DNA from: Syngnathus acus
Taxonomy: Eukaryota; Chordata; Actinopteri; Syngnathiformes; Syngnathidae
Length of the DNA: 64,000 bases
Assembly (NCBI RefSeq): GCF_901709675.1
Contig: NC_051101.1
Coordinates: forward strand, 10,374,501 to 10,438,500
Direction of reading: 5' to 3'
In this document: positions 46,376 to 57,604 of the stretch, one piece after another
Position numbering within the stretch: position 1 is the stretch's first letter
Layout of the letters: each line of letters opens with the position of its first letter
Notes under the pieces: model-generated
The model's input: the letters and a program-made list of their open reading frames with translations, nothing else
Database searches by the model: none
Told to the model about the DNA's origin: nothing
Translations under genes and position numbers: made by a program

Positions 46376-46990
46376 TGCTAGATAGTGTGGTGAATTCTCT
46401 TCGATGGTCAGCCGGTCTTCCAAACAAACGGTGAAAAAGTGGCTGGCTTGGGGAAGGAAAACTTCAGTCACACACGGCTGATTGGGGAAAGATTTTATTC
46501 AACCCATGTCAGAGAGAAGTTTCTCGCGCCCTAGCCAAGATGTCGAGTTCCTTTGTCTACTCTCGCCCTAAAACTTACACCCCCGCACACACGGGGCTGT
46601 TGGATGATCTATGACCCCCAGTCAGCCTCTCCACTTCTACACGGTGCATATCTTAACAGTTGTTAATGGAAACCAGATGTGTCTGGTGCCAATGAGTCTA
46701 CATTCCTGGACCAAGCCCCAAACAATCCCGAACATGACCCGGTCACACTTAGGCTTACTAGTGAGATATACATTGCATGATACCAGAATAAAAAATTACC
46801 ACAATAGTTTGGCAAGAAAATAAACTTAGCAAAATACAGTCTAGTTGCATTGTTCCACAATCATTCGAGATCGAACATTCGTCGAGGATAATCAAGTTAA
46901 ATGTCATAAAGTTAGCGGACTGCACTTTTGTATTGCAACCAAGCAGTACTACAAATTACGTTGCTAACGTGATAACTAAGAAACATCGTC
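46376..46990. pseudogene. Remnant of a sixth zinc-finger unit
   Basis: 46376-46562 matches the 3'-side flank of the other units (GTGGTGAATTCTCTTCGATG, TTTATTCAACCCATGTCAGA) but stops at TTTGTCTACTCT. After about 240 bp of unrelated sequence, 46808-46990 matches the 5' flank (TTGGCAAGAAAATAAACTT, GAACATTCGTCGAGGATAAT, AAGCAGTACTAC). The whole gene body is gone. Confidence 0.75.
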
Positions 46991-47125
46991 GTAACTTACC
47001 TCTTTCGTCGTTAGTGTTTTCGTGTAGCTAATGTTACTGATTCGCTACATAAGTTGCGTGTTTATCTGATGCAGCCGAATGAAAGACTGGCGACCCGCTT
47101 CTGTTTTAGTGTTGATTCGTTGAAC

Positions 47126-47143
47126 GATTCGTTTGAACGAATC
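47126..47143. repeat. Near-palindrome at the right edge of the zinc-finger array
   Basis: GATTCGTTTGAACGAATC, identical to 23955-23972. It is followed by TTTTGAGTGAACTGATT, close to the sequence after the left copy. Confidence 0.85.
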
Positions 47144-48160
47144 TTTTGAGTGAACTGATTCAGTTCACTTAAAAGGACTGGAATGTACGACAATGAAATG
47201 ACGACACTTCCGTGTAGGGCTCCTGTAACCGGATATGACGCATGGGCATGTGATAGATCACAGTCCGGAGAAAATTTGTTTTTTTAAATTATTTCAAAGA
47301 GAGCACTTAGAAAGTGATTAGTAAACATTAAACACAGTCCTGCACGTACTAAAAATGTTTTTTGTAGTTTTTATGTTCACTTTGAGCTCTTAGCTCTTAA
47401 GGGAACAGACTGCAAGACTTGAGGGGCTAATTTAAAAAAATAAACTTATTCATTGCTAATGCCTGTTTTAACTTGCACAACATTTTCTTTTGAATTGTGT
47501 GTAAATTTGAGGTTGAGGGGTAAAAGATCCAATGAAAATGTTCAAGATGGTGAAAATGTTATCCCTTCCTAAACAAAACAAATAAAACAATAAAAATAAT
47601 ACACTATGTTAAAAGTAAATTTAATATTTTTTTATATACTTTTCATTTCTGTCTTTCAAAAAGATGGCCAAGAAATGTATTCTACAAGAGTTCATTAACC
47701 CAGAGGCTAACACTGTGCTTGGCCTTCACCTTAGAGTTTATCGGTGTGTTTTGATAGTAATAGGCAGTAAAACTGTACTCATGTGTCTGGACCCTGACAT
47801 CACTACAGAGCATTTACACCGCATTACGCTCTTCGTGTATTAGTCACAACCATCGTGCCTTGCAGAAGTCCAAATGTAGTCATTATGTGCAATATATTTA
47901 AAATTCTAGACCAATTTGAATGAAAAAAACTATGCTTACATATTTGATGAGTTAGGTGTAACTATTATAATCCCAGAACTATAAGCGGACCAAAAAAAAG
48001 CATTTGCCTTCTACTGTAAGAATGTCATTACCAAGAGAATGTAATTTGTCCCCCCCAATCCAGAAGAGTAATGTCTTTGCTGGGGGGAAAATGACTCCCC
48101 TTTACCTTACTGACCTCGAGGGGATGGAGCCCAGTAAATGACCCTTTGTTACAACAGTAG

Positions 48161-48170
48161 GCCAAGGTCA
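48161..48170 (+). promoter_or_regulatory. NR5A/ERR-type site (CCAAGGTCA)
   Basis: GCCAAGGTCA matches the extended half-site bound by LRH-1/SF-1 (NR5A) and ERR receptors. It lies 38 bp left of an IR-1 element. Function is inferred from motif only. Confidence 0.45.
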
Positions 48171-48207
48171 AGTGTCAAATCCCAGTTCACATCATCATGC
48201 ACTCACG

Positions 48208-48220
48208 AGTTCATTGACCT
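48208..48220. promoter_or_regulatory. FXR-type IR-1 element
   Basis: AGTTCA-T-TGACCT is two inverted half-sites with a 1-base spacer and fits the FXR/RXR consensus (AGKTCA N TGACCT). NR0B2 is a classic FXR target in mammals. It lies 2.0 kb upstream of the NR0B2 start codon. One such 13-mer can arise by chance, but its neighbours raise the odds. Confidence 0.5.
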
Positions 48221-50148
48221 GAGAAAATTGGCAAACCTTCACACTGGAAAAAAAAAAAAGTAAATTAACAATTACATGTAATTATATTGTATTATTTCTG
48301 CTTCAATTCTTTCTTGGAGTAACTTAATATTTATTGAAAAGTCAATTAAAGCCATTGCGTAATTGTCTCCGATGAATATATCCACTCCCTTAATCACACT
48401 GATTTCAACAGTTGCTCCACTTATAGAATGAAGGACATTTTTATTTAAACTTTATAGTCACACAGCAGATAAGCGTCTGTCCTCCGTGTCCGTCTCTGCC
48501 TGCTCCCAACGTCTATAAACAACAGTCTTATCACAGGCATTTACAATTGTCAGCATGCTTCATCAAGACCGATGACTGAAGAGTGTATTATAGGGCATTT
48601 CAAAATACACATTGAGGACAATTTTGTATTTTTTTAATTTCTTTTATAACCATTCAAGTGACAGTCTTATTGTATACTATTAGTGGACACACATTGTTTC
48701 AAATGAATCGTCTTGGGCTGATATTCAAGATTCAGACATCTTTGGAGGAATGACTGATGAGGTTAATGATGTCAAACAAAGGTGAGGTGGATGATATTTA
48801 ATCACACTTATTAAGAGTAGGAAATGACCTTGACTCCAAAAGTGTTAATTCTCCAGTTTCACATTAGCTTCTGGTTTATTTAGAGGACAAAAGAAAGAAA
48901 ATAAATGCCAAACCAGAGCCTGAGCTATCTGTCGAAATGCATTTATTTATATTTAGTCAGAACTTTTCAACCTCCGACAACAACTTAGGCTTTGTCTGGT
49001 CCCTCACTGGATGTGTTCCTGCCCAAAACTAAAAGCAACACGACATACTGTAGCTTCTAGAATCATTGAGACGCACAAATCCCTTTACCTTGATAAGGTG
49101 ACCGCTCAGGGAGAGGGAAGCATAAAACGAGTCATTGAAATAGCGTTGTTTGTTTATTTGGGATAATAATAAAGCAATCTTCTTATCAGCGTCAAGCCTC
49201 CGTGCCAGGCACAGCGGAGATAACATTATGGGCTTACCTTAAAAAAAAAAAAAGTACAACCTGGAACACCAAGTGACAGCATAAATTGAAATTCCTTAGA
49301 TTGAATTGATTAGTTTCACCCTTCAGAACAGAACAAGTGTGCCATTAACACAATGATTGTCTTGGCTTTAGGTTTAATCATTGATGCATTTTCAAATTAT
49401 TGCGAAGAGGAAATTATGACATTTCAATCATTTTTAAGTAAAAGGAATACCTTTTTAACTTCTTCACAATGTACTCAGGCAGTAAGGCACCATGATTCTG
49501 CTTTAAAAACCAGATCATTTATTCCAATTAATATCAAGTGGGGGGTTCTAACTTTAACTAAAATCAAGAAATATTTTTTGTTTTATTTAAATAATGTTTT
49601 AATTATTTTATTTTCCTATAAGTTCTTATTTATTCAGAACAACTAATTATAACTAGATCCTGGCCTGTAGTAGTGACTAAAATAACCAACATTATTTTTT
49701 ATCTCACATAGGGGACTGCAAAATATCATCCTGTGGGCCACAAATGTCCCCTGGGCTTCAGGTTTGAGACCATTCCAAATTAAATTTGCCACTAAAGGTT
49801 GGTTTGTAGGTCTCCGAAGGTTTCCTCAAACTATTACAAAAATATACAAATGACATCATACTGAGTACTTAACTTCTGGGTCAGTGCCCCACTGCTCTGT
49901 TGGCCAAGTATGATCTGGCAGTGTGTCCACGGGGACCCATCAGACCTGATTACCCTCGGAGTCCTTGGTAGCATGGTACGGCCTGGGTTAATGACACGGA
50001 CCCCGAGATAAGGCCCAGCCCTCTTGATTTTCCGACGTTACTCCACCAGCTTCTTTTTCATTGAGAAAAGCTTATCAGTTTCTCCGAGTTATACCACCAG
50101 TCACCTGGCAGAGCATATGGCTGTTTTTCACAGAGAGCGTATTGACAA

Positions 50149-50157
50149 GTCAAGGTC
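50149..50157 (+). promoter_or_regulatory. NR5A-type half-site beside the NR0B2 TATA box
   Basis: TCAAGGTCC, one base off the LRH-1 consensus, lies about 15 bp upstream of the TATA box. Mammalian NR0B2 promoters carry several LRH-1 sites near the start. Same gene and distance, so plausible. Confidence 0.5.
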
Positions 50158-50171
50158 CATTCGGGCGGCCT

Positions 50172-50177
50172 TATAAA
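50172..50177 (+). promoter_or_regulatory. NR0B2 TATA box
   Basis: TATAAA in CTTATAAATACC, 57 bp upstream of the start codon. Transcription should begin near 50200, giving a 5'UTR of about 30 bases. Confidence 0.7.
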
Positions 50178-50228
50178 TACCGACGTGGCGGAGGCGAGAG
50201 CGCCTCACTCCTGAAGAACTTCTCCGTG

Positions 50229-51043
50229 ATGGATAACCGATGCCAGTGCTGCAGCGATAGAGTTCTGAATCCTATCCTCTTCAAAATTCTCAGTCAACTC
50301 GATGACAGCAGTGATTATAATTCGATACCTCACCGATGCACTTGTGAGCTACGCCGGACGGTGTGCTTGAAAAGGCCGACAGAAATTTGCAAGGAAGCCT
50401 CGTCGGTTTTGGTGAAAACGGTCCATTTTATGAAGAATTTACCTGCTTTCAAGCAGCTTCCACCCAATGACCAGTTTATACTCCTCAAAAACTGTTGGGT
50501 GCCGCTCTTCATCCTGGGTCTGGCTCAGGAGCATGTGGACTTTGAGGTGGAGGACGTACCGGCCGACAGCATGCTGAAGAAGATCCTTCTGCGGCGAGAA
50601 GGGGGAAACGAGATCGTGAAGGAACAGCCCACCATGGCTGGGGTCAGCAAACTCAAGTCCTGTCTCAGAAAGTTCTGGAGCTTGGATTTGAGTCCAAAGG
50701 AGTACGCGTATCTTAAAGGGACAACGATATTTAACCCAGGTATGTTCGAATCAGATCTTGTGTCTTTTAAAAGAGATGCTTAATGTCTTTACATTCAACA
50801 GACATCCCTGATCTAAAGGCATCACTGTTCATCGAAGGCTTGCAACAAGAAGCCCAGCACGCCCTGAGCGAGGTGGTCCAGCTTCTCCATCCAAGGCGGC
50901 AGGAACGTTTCGCCCGCATCCTCCTCACGGCGTCCATGCTGCAAAGCATCACGCCCAGTTTAATCATCGAACTTTTGTTCCGGCCTGTAATCGGCCAAGC
51001 TGACCTGTTGGAGCTTCTGGTGGACATGCTCTTCTGCAGGTAG
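50229..51043 (+). CDS. nr0b2: NR0B2 (SHP), orphan nuclear receptor lacking a DNA-binding domain (2 exons, 250 aa)
   Basis: SHP is a nuclear corepressor that binds other receptors (LRH-1, HNF4, FXR partners) and damps bile-acid and lipid synthesis genes. Exons: 50229-50739 and 50802-51043, phase 1, 250 aa (human 257). The start MDNRCQCCSDRVLNPILF precedes a Cys-rich short N-terminus; there is no zinc-finger DNA-binding domain, as expected for the NR0B group. Ligand-binding-domain features are FMKNLPAFKQLPPNDQ-type sequence, CWVPLFILGLAQEHVDFEV, SLDLSPKEYAYLKGTTIFNP, LLTASMLQSITPSL and the C-terminal LLVDMLFCR. The longer open frame upstream (from 50061) is ignored because it crosses the TATA box. 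The intron is only 62 bp. It is the only long plus-strand gene here; in human it shares the GPATCH3 strand. Confidence 0.95.
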
Positions 51044-51232
51044 AGGATGGATATATGAAACAGACTGAAGCAAATCTTTTGATGATGATGTTTTTCTAAA
51101 TGGAAGCAGACATTATAAAATGTTTTTGTATCTCTGCAGAGATTTACTTGTCCACAATTACAAAAATGATGTATTTTGTCGCTATGTTAGCACAGTTGTA
51201 AATATTTTTTTTTGCATCCACAGAAGAATTCA

Positions 51233-51238
51233 AATAAA
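51233..51238 (+). terminator. NR0B2 polyadenylation signal AATAAA
   Basis: AATAAA 190 bp after the stop codon, followed by a TGTCTGTCTTTGTCTTTTG stretch. Confidence 0.75.
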
Positions 51239-51259
51239 TCTATTTTTGTACATGATGTC

Positions 51260-52505
51260 TGTCTTTGTCTTTTGAATTATTCATACCCCGAGTAACAGAT
51301 TTTTGTCGGACAACTTTGAAATGTGAACATATTCTGGTAAACCTTTTCTGTTCAACTCAATCTAATCACGTGATACATATCTGTATATAAGCTATATTTC
51401 CATTTCCAATTTGGAAATTACAAAACCGTAGCCCACTTGTTCCATTAATAGCGAGTCATGTAGGATTACTGTATTTGTCTCCCTCTAGCGGATGCAAGTG
51501 GAAATGACGCGTCAATACGATAAACACTGAGGCCTTAAAAAAAAAGGACGCACTGTACTCTTGTTAATATACAAATGACATGCACTGAAATGCGTTCCAC
51601 ATTACAGAGCCTGGATTTGGGGTTGAAACAAGCTTGTGGCATGTTTGTTGTGAAAGAGAGACAGACCTTCTTGCCAGACACCTCATACAGGTAAAACAGG
51701 AATGTGCTGGTCGGGCCAGAGAAAAAAAAAAAAAAAAAAAACGGGTTACACAGTGCGCCTGCAACAGATACACAAAAGGAAGTCATGACAATATTTGGCA
51801 GAGGAAAAAAGTACACAACTGTATTTGGATGCACAGTTTTAGGGGGTTGTTGAATAACTGAATAATGTTTTTTTTTTATCACTTTTAACTCAGGCATGCA
51901 GAAGTGACTAATCCTATTCCCAAATTGAAGTTTTAACATTTTATGATAAAAATGGCTGCATAAAAGAGCATTGCAATCCCCAACAGCTATACATACTGTA
52001 TATTAAAAAAAAATGCAATACAAAAGCAGCAGCAAAAAAAAAAATCAACCCCCAGGATTTGATTTCCTTTCATTTTTTTTTTTTTTTTAAACCAGCCAAA
52101 CAAGTTTCTGCATTTGCCAGGAGCGGAAAACCCCCAACTTGCGCATCACGCTCAACTCAGAGATAGTATAGTAAAACAATGTGAAGCCAAACCGATGTTT
52201 TATGAACACATTTTGTAATTGTAATTTAAAACAAATGGGCCTTGGATCAATAAAAAAAAAAAAACCTGGACATAAAGCACTTTGTTTAATAATATAAATT
52301 AATGTGTACTTTTAAATAATTATAAAAATAAAAAAAATTAAAAAAAGAGTGAAATACTAAAGAACTCTTGATAATGTAAATGCTTAGTGGGTCAGATTAA
52401 AGAATTCAGGTATGTAGTTGGTCTACATGCCAGAATGAATGTAATTTTTTCATGAATGAAAACAATGTACAACAATTCCCATAACAACAACAACAACATA
52501 CAAAT
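51260..52505. other. NR0B2-KDF1 gap
   Basis: Convergent gap of about 1.2 kb. AT-rich with several A or T runs (51721-51740, 52073-52089, 52249-52264). No gene seen. NUDC, which lies between NR0B2 and KDF1 in human, is not present. Confidence 0.6.
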
Positions 52506-53241
52506 ATACATCTTTATTGAACATGATACAATAAAAGGAATGGAATTTTTTTACTTTGTCCAAAACAGCACTGACCATTCAATAAAAACGAAGAATGCAT
52601 TCAAATTCCACAAGCGGGGTTAACAATAAAAAAAAGTAACTTATTAAGAGGAAATATGGCTGTAACATTTTGTCAAAGCATGATGACTTTTTTTTTTTTT
52701 TTGAAGGCCTGAGTCAGCAAAATAATCACATGTATCAGCCTCCAGGTCATTTTCTTCGACCGTTCCTCAGCTGAGACTGTCAAACCTGCCCGGAGTGTAG
52801 ACATTCATCTTTTTCAAACATGACGGCGTAAATTGACACAGTAAAAAATAAAATAAAAATTCCTCTCATTTGGTACATGAAAACAACGGTTGACTACAAG
52901 AGGTAAATTCATCAAACATTAGCAGCATTAAACAAATGAGACTGAAAAACTTAGAATTCTGTCGATTTAAAGTTTCAGACCTCTCAGGGAAAAATGGGAA
53001 TTTTACTAGACTGGAAATGTTGCATTGGCTACTGGGTACTGTATATATACACGCATACATTTAATGTAACATTTTAAAGTAAAAAAAAAAAAAAAAAAAA
53101 ACCATTAAGACTTACCACAAAAAAATATGTATAAGAGGCATGGCAAAATATTCTGTTCAAATGTCCATTTTATTCGAAGCGACCCTTTACTTACAGCCAG
53201 CGTGTAACAGCAGTAGGACAAAAGCGAGTTTGGCCGAGTCA
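52506..53241 (-). other. KDF1 3'UTR (probable)
   Basis: A minus-strand AATAAA (plus TTTATT near 52513) lies about 730 bp past the KDF1 stop and would end the transcript near 52500. An A-run of 20 lies at 53082-53101. Confidence 0.55.
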
Positions 53242-55518
53242 CTAGAGGGCAAGGAGAGGCGCGCCCGACGAGTCCGTCTCGGTGTCGTGCAGGTACGGCG
53301 AATAGGCCATAGCGCTGCTGGAGGTGTACGCTGAAACACGCAGACACGCAGTTATTATCTCATCGCACAAACACTTGCGATTGAAAATTGACACACCTCT
53401 TCCGAAAAGTATGTGGCAGGGGGAAAAACAACGGAACAAAAGTCATTAGTTCAACAAACAACTTTAAATTAAGAGTGGGGATTTCTATGCCAGCTACAAA
53501 TAATTTGTTTTGATGCCGCATGTGTGAACGAGAGTGGCAAGACGAGACGTGTTTGACATGATTTTAGAGAATTTTCCAAACAGGCGTTTGGGAGGGTTGG
53601 AGCTAGGCAAAAAAATGTTTTGCTCCTACACCAAAATAATTAAAAAGGAATTTTTATTTGATAACACTACAAGACAAATATGGAACGCTACACTTGCATC
53701 CTTTTAACCCGCCTCCTTATGGAACAGTAAGAAAACAGGGCTGCTGCACCATAATCTATCTGAAATCCCAGTTGGCCTCTAAAGTGACATAACATCCTCT
53801 GGCATATATTTTACGAGACTCCCGGTTGCAACTGGGGGGGTGTCATGTGACCGCTGGGCCGGAGGGGTGGACACGGCTTGATCGGCGGGTGACCGAGAAA
53901 ATAGGGGATTGTAAAATGCAGAGAAAAAAGACGGGAATGCGGGGCGGTTCTGCAGCTTAACATCGAGATGTGCCTTTAACCGCTAATGGTTACATTCAAT
54001 AAAATTCAATACACAATAAAAAAAAAATGGCTGTGGAGACTGCATTAATGTATATAATATCACGGTTTTTAAAAGTTATTTTTGTTAATATGTACCTTTG
54101 GGGAACTCACTTTTGCCGCTGTAATGTCTCATCTTCCTGGCCAGCTCATCTGATGGCGTCTGCTCCGACACTTTGACCTCTGGAACTATTGATGGAGACA
54201 AAGAAGAGACCAAATGCGGCTTAGGAAAAACAAACAATAATGTTCAAGCTGTGGTTGAAATTAGGGCGGGGCTTAATAATTGATCGATTCAGTCACTCTC
54301 ACCCCCCTAAGAAAAAAACCCCAAGAATTATTATTATTATTTTTTTTTAAAAGGTACAAATTTTACTGATATGAATACATTTCCAATTCCTCCCCGTCAG
54401 TGTTACTATACTATACAAGCAAATCTGAATTTAGCTGGACATCATCAACGTGAAAATATAAAATGGCAAGAAAATGTGAGATTCTTACAGTCGCTGCTCA
54501 TGAAGGTGTTGGTCATGGTCTCGTTGCCGCTGTCGGGCAAAGTGCCGTCGCTGCGCCCGTTAGGACGTTGTCCCGTAGAATGTTGCTTCTTGTTTCTCTT
54601 GCCCTTGCGGGTGCTGATGCGAATGACGCCGTGCACCAGCTTGCACTCGGCCTCCTGCTCCTCAAGGTTGTAATCCTGAGCGATGCTGTAGATGAGCTCG
54701 CTGATCTCGTTGGTCTTACGGGAGAACGACGAGTCCGAGGTGCACTTGGCCAGCTGGTCGATCTGATGCAAGGCGTAAAGCTCCAGCAGCTTCTTGGTGA
54801 TGAGCGAGTCGATATCCGTGCCCGTGTCGCTCAGGTCGTCCAAGTCGTAGTCATCGCGGGACAACAAACTCGTGTTGCTGATCGGCCGCTGGTTCTCCCA
54901 CCGGCCCGAGGTTCGGGTCCTCTTGGAGGGCACGACCGGATACTTTACTGACTGACCTGCGATGCGTACATCCTGGTAGCGGAAGCTGTCGCTTGTGGGC
55001 AACAATCGAACGGATTTAGTGGATTTGTTGGGCTCAAAAGATTTGCCGCCCCCGGGGGAGTTGGTGTTCCCAGCCATGCCATTTGGAGGGTGGGACTCAC
55101 TGCTCACTTTAGGGGGATGGTCTGTGGAGCTCTCGTTAACTGGCAGGCAAGGCTCTCGGCTGCCGTAAAATCCACAAGTTAATACGCAGCAGATAAGGGC
55201 CTTACAGCCGCTCCAGCCCATCGAGGCACAAGATCCACAAGCGTGTCTGTTGGTGGGCGTGTTGTCTGCTGAGCCCGGAATGAAGCCAATCGTCGCTGAG
55301 CCCTGCCCGGCGCCGTTGTGCGCTTTGCGACCATGTTTGCTCTCGGAGTAGCGGGAGTGGTTCTTGTGACGATGCTCTCCGTAGGGATCCTTGTAGGAGT
55401 CTGGTTTGGTTGAGCTCTGCCCGAATATTGTCGGGGCCTGACTGTACTTGTCTGCTCTGGAGCTGTGATGTTTGTGGTGGCGTGATGCCTGTGGGGCCCC
55501 AGTGTTGTGGCCAGGCAT
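53242..55518 (-). CDS. kdf1: KDF1, keratinocyte differentiation factor 1 (3 coding exons, 397 aa)
   Basis: KDF1 restrains epidermal progenitor growth and promotes keratinocyte differentiation in mammals. Coding exons: 55518-54489, 54185-54111 and 53330-53242, 397 aa (human 398). Strong matches are LYALHQIDQLAKCTSD, EISELIYSIAQDYNLEEQEAE, VHGVIRISTRKGKR, PDSGNETM and the very C-terminus DTETDSSGAPLL. The N-terminal half is His/Ser-rich with a Cys-rich patch (CGSCASMGWSGCKALICC) at a position similar to human. The acceptor AAGCAG just before the start shows that an upstream noncoding exon exists; a CG/GTAAGTAA donor at 56229 is a good candidate for its end. Exon 2 encodes PSDELARKMRHYSGK, matching human DAIARKLRPYG. 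Confidence 0.95.
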
Positions 55519-56228
55519 GGCTCAGAACCCCCCTGACCTGCTTGGGGGAGGGAGGGGGGACAATACACGAATAAGCATCTCCTCGAAATGCTCTCCAACC
55601 AGTTAAAGCCATTTGCATAACCAGTACTCATTCCAGAGATGTAACTTGCTGGGCTATCAGAGGCAATGACCTAAGTTTACAAACTCAATTTTAATACGTG
55701 GGACATTCAAAACTGTTTATTCGAATCATTCTGTATATTTTCTCTCGGCACTGGCTCCCGAATGCGTATCTTTAATTTTTTTTGCAGCCTCAATGTGCGC
55801 CCACATCAAACTTTGGAATCAGTAGTGTTTGTCAATTTAAGAAATTATTTCTGTTCAATTAGTCAAGAACAATAATCAAATTTGTCCTCACAATGAACAA
55901 CTAACTTCTGACGTCATATTTATTTGTCTTCTGATTGGTGGAGCAAAACTTGTTGCAGCAAACTTCGACTCGTGGAATGGGCTTCCCATATAAATGTGAA
56001 AGTTTTTAGGATGTGAATTAAATCCCTACTGCAGGCCCAAGTCACAAATGCACGATTGCACCACTCGTAATTGCAGGAAGGTAACATGGGAATGTTACAA
56101 CACAATGTAATTATGTTGCCTCGTTTTCGTCCCCGCCCTTCCAAGTCTGGTCATTGGGAAAAATTACACACCCTAAACGCAACCAACCGCCTCGGTCTTA
56201 AATACCAACAAACAAAACGTTTACTTAC

Positions 56229-56480
56229 CGCATAAGAGTAACCGTTGATTTTAACTTTTATGGTGGGGGATCCAAGGGCGGAAATCACAGAAAAAAAAGT
56301 TTCTCTACTGGCGCCTCAAAATGAAAGAATGGCCAACAACGGAGCGCATAAAAAAAATAGTCAGGTTGCGTTTACACAAAGACAAACTCGAGCAAAAAAC
56401 AGGAAAAGGGAAAATTCTAAGTAGACTCGTTATCGCGTTATCCTTTCGGGTTAACTTGTTGTCGTCCAGTGTTTGGCTAC
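56229..56480 (-). other. Probable noncoding first exon and promoter of KDF1
   Basis: A good minus-strand donor (ATGCG/GTAAGTAA) lies 0.7 kb upstream of the KDF1 coding exon acceptor. Sequence upstream to about 56570 is richer in GC and CpG (GGCGGAAGACG, CGTCACGCGAGGCGGG on the plus strand), as expected for a promoter. The exon 5' end is not defined. Confidence 0.45.
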
Positions 56481-56580
56481 TACCTGGCGGCTACGGCTAA
56501 TCCCTGGTTGTTACCGCAGGTAAATGGTGACGTCACGCGAGGCGGGTATTAATGCGCAGAGGGGCGGAAGACGACATCAA

Positions 56581-57604
56581 CATTAGAGACGCGAAAGAAT
56601 AAGTTGAAAAAGAAACTCATTTCAAAAAGTTTCATCACTATAATAAACGGGGGCGACTTTCATCCGTGTAGAATACACACACACATACACACACATCCCC
56701 TAAATGCGGCGCACTGCCGAGCCAGCAAGTTATTTCTAAAGAAAATCTTTCATTCTGCCCTATTTTCCCCACTATGGAAGCACTTAATCACCCTGAGCTT
56801 CCAGTGGAAAACAATAGATGAGCCACGATCTGCACAGAATAAAAACAATTATAGCATGAGGGGGGTAAAAAAATACAGCAAACATTTCATGTGTAATTCA
56901 CATTTAATGCCAGTAGCTCAGAAACAGCCATGTAATATTAATTACAAATTCATTCAAACTTGTATGCTGTAGGTACAATGACAATACGGTAGAATGTTCT
57001 ATAAATAGCTACAGTATTCTATAAGGTACTTCTCATTCCACTGAGCAAATTCCATTCAGTTTTGGACAGTATACAAATATAGTCACTGACACTGCACGAT
57101 ATAATGTTCTACTATACAAGAAATACATAAATTGGGCCTTTACAAAGATCATTATTATATAGTTAGTTACTCATGACAATAGTGGTTAGCTATTGCTGGG
57201 CCATAACACAAAATACTGCCACAATAGTAAATGTATTGTCAAATTAATAGCTTGCCTGTCAATAAAAAGTGGACTATGATATGCAAAGATATATTTTTGT
57301 AAAGGCAAGAATGTTAATATTGCTTCTGTATTGGGTCCTATTAGATTGGGAAGTGCACCTAATTTTTATTGGATAATAAGAAGAAAAACACAGCAAAAAA
57401 AAAACCACATGTAAACAAACTTTTGCATGTTTGACAATCCTATGCTATCCTATCAAAATATCAGGTTACTGCATCTAAAAAAAAAAAAATCCAATCAGTG
57501 CCATCCAGTAGCACGAAGGCACTTTCAAGTTTATTACCATTAGCTGCAGTACATGCTGGAGCCCAGAGACAAACAAATATATTGTAAACCAACTGGCAAT
57601 AAAT
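56581..57604. other. KDF1 to TPBG-like gap
   Basis: AT-rich, with an (AC)n run near 56678-56695. The right half should be the 3'UTR of the TPBG-like gene. No recognisable gene; TRNP1 and TENT5B, near KDF1 in human, are absent. Confidence 0.6.

Larger units (their letters stand above)
24148..46990 (-). repeat. Tandem segmental duplication carrying five zinc-finger genes and a decayed sixth unit
   Basis: The 3'-side unit start (plus-strand GGGACCCACCAGTAAC or GACCCACCAGGAAC, then TTCCAGATGCCACC) occurs near 24148, 28470, 33549, 37814 and 42594, so units are about 4.3, 5.1, 4.3 and 4.8 kb. Gene-free 3' flanks 24148-24769, 28285-29079, 33549-34161, 37629-38398 and 42409-43206 are nearly identical. 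They contain a minus-strand AATAAA (for example near 24345) that should end each transcript. The 5' flanks are also alike, with unit-specific minisatellites and insertions described separately. All five genes point the same way. Z3 and Z4 share finger types and are closest to each other; Z1, Z2 and Z5 share another set. Confidence 0.93.
47170..50170. other. NR0B2 upstream region
   Basis: 3 kb without a gene. It holds AT-rich DNA, a nuclear-receptor half-site cluster at 48111-48220, and an IR-1-like site at 49985-49997. The reading frames here are short and unlike known proteins. Confidence 0.6.

Noticed and set aside
54463-54951. Plus-strand 162-aa frame opposite KDF1
   Set aside because: Antisense of KDF1 exon 1; no conserved features.
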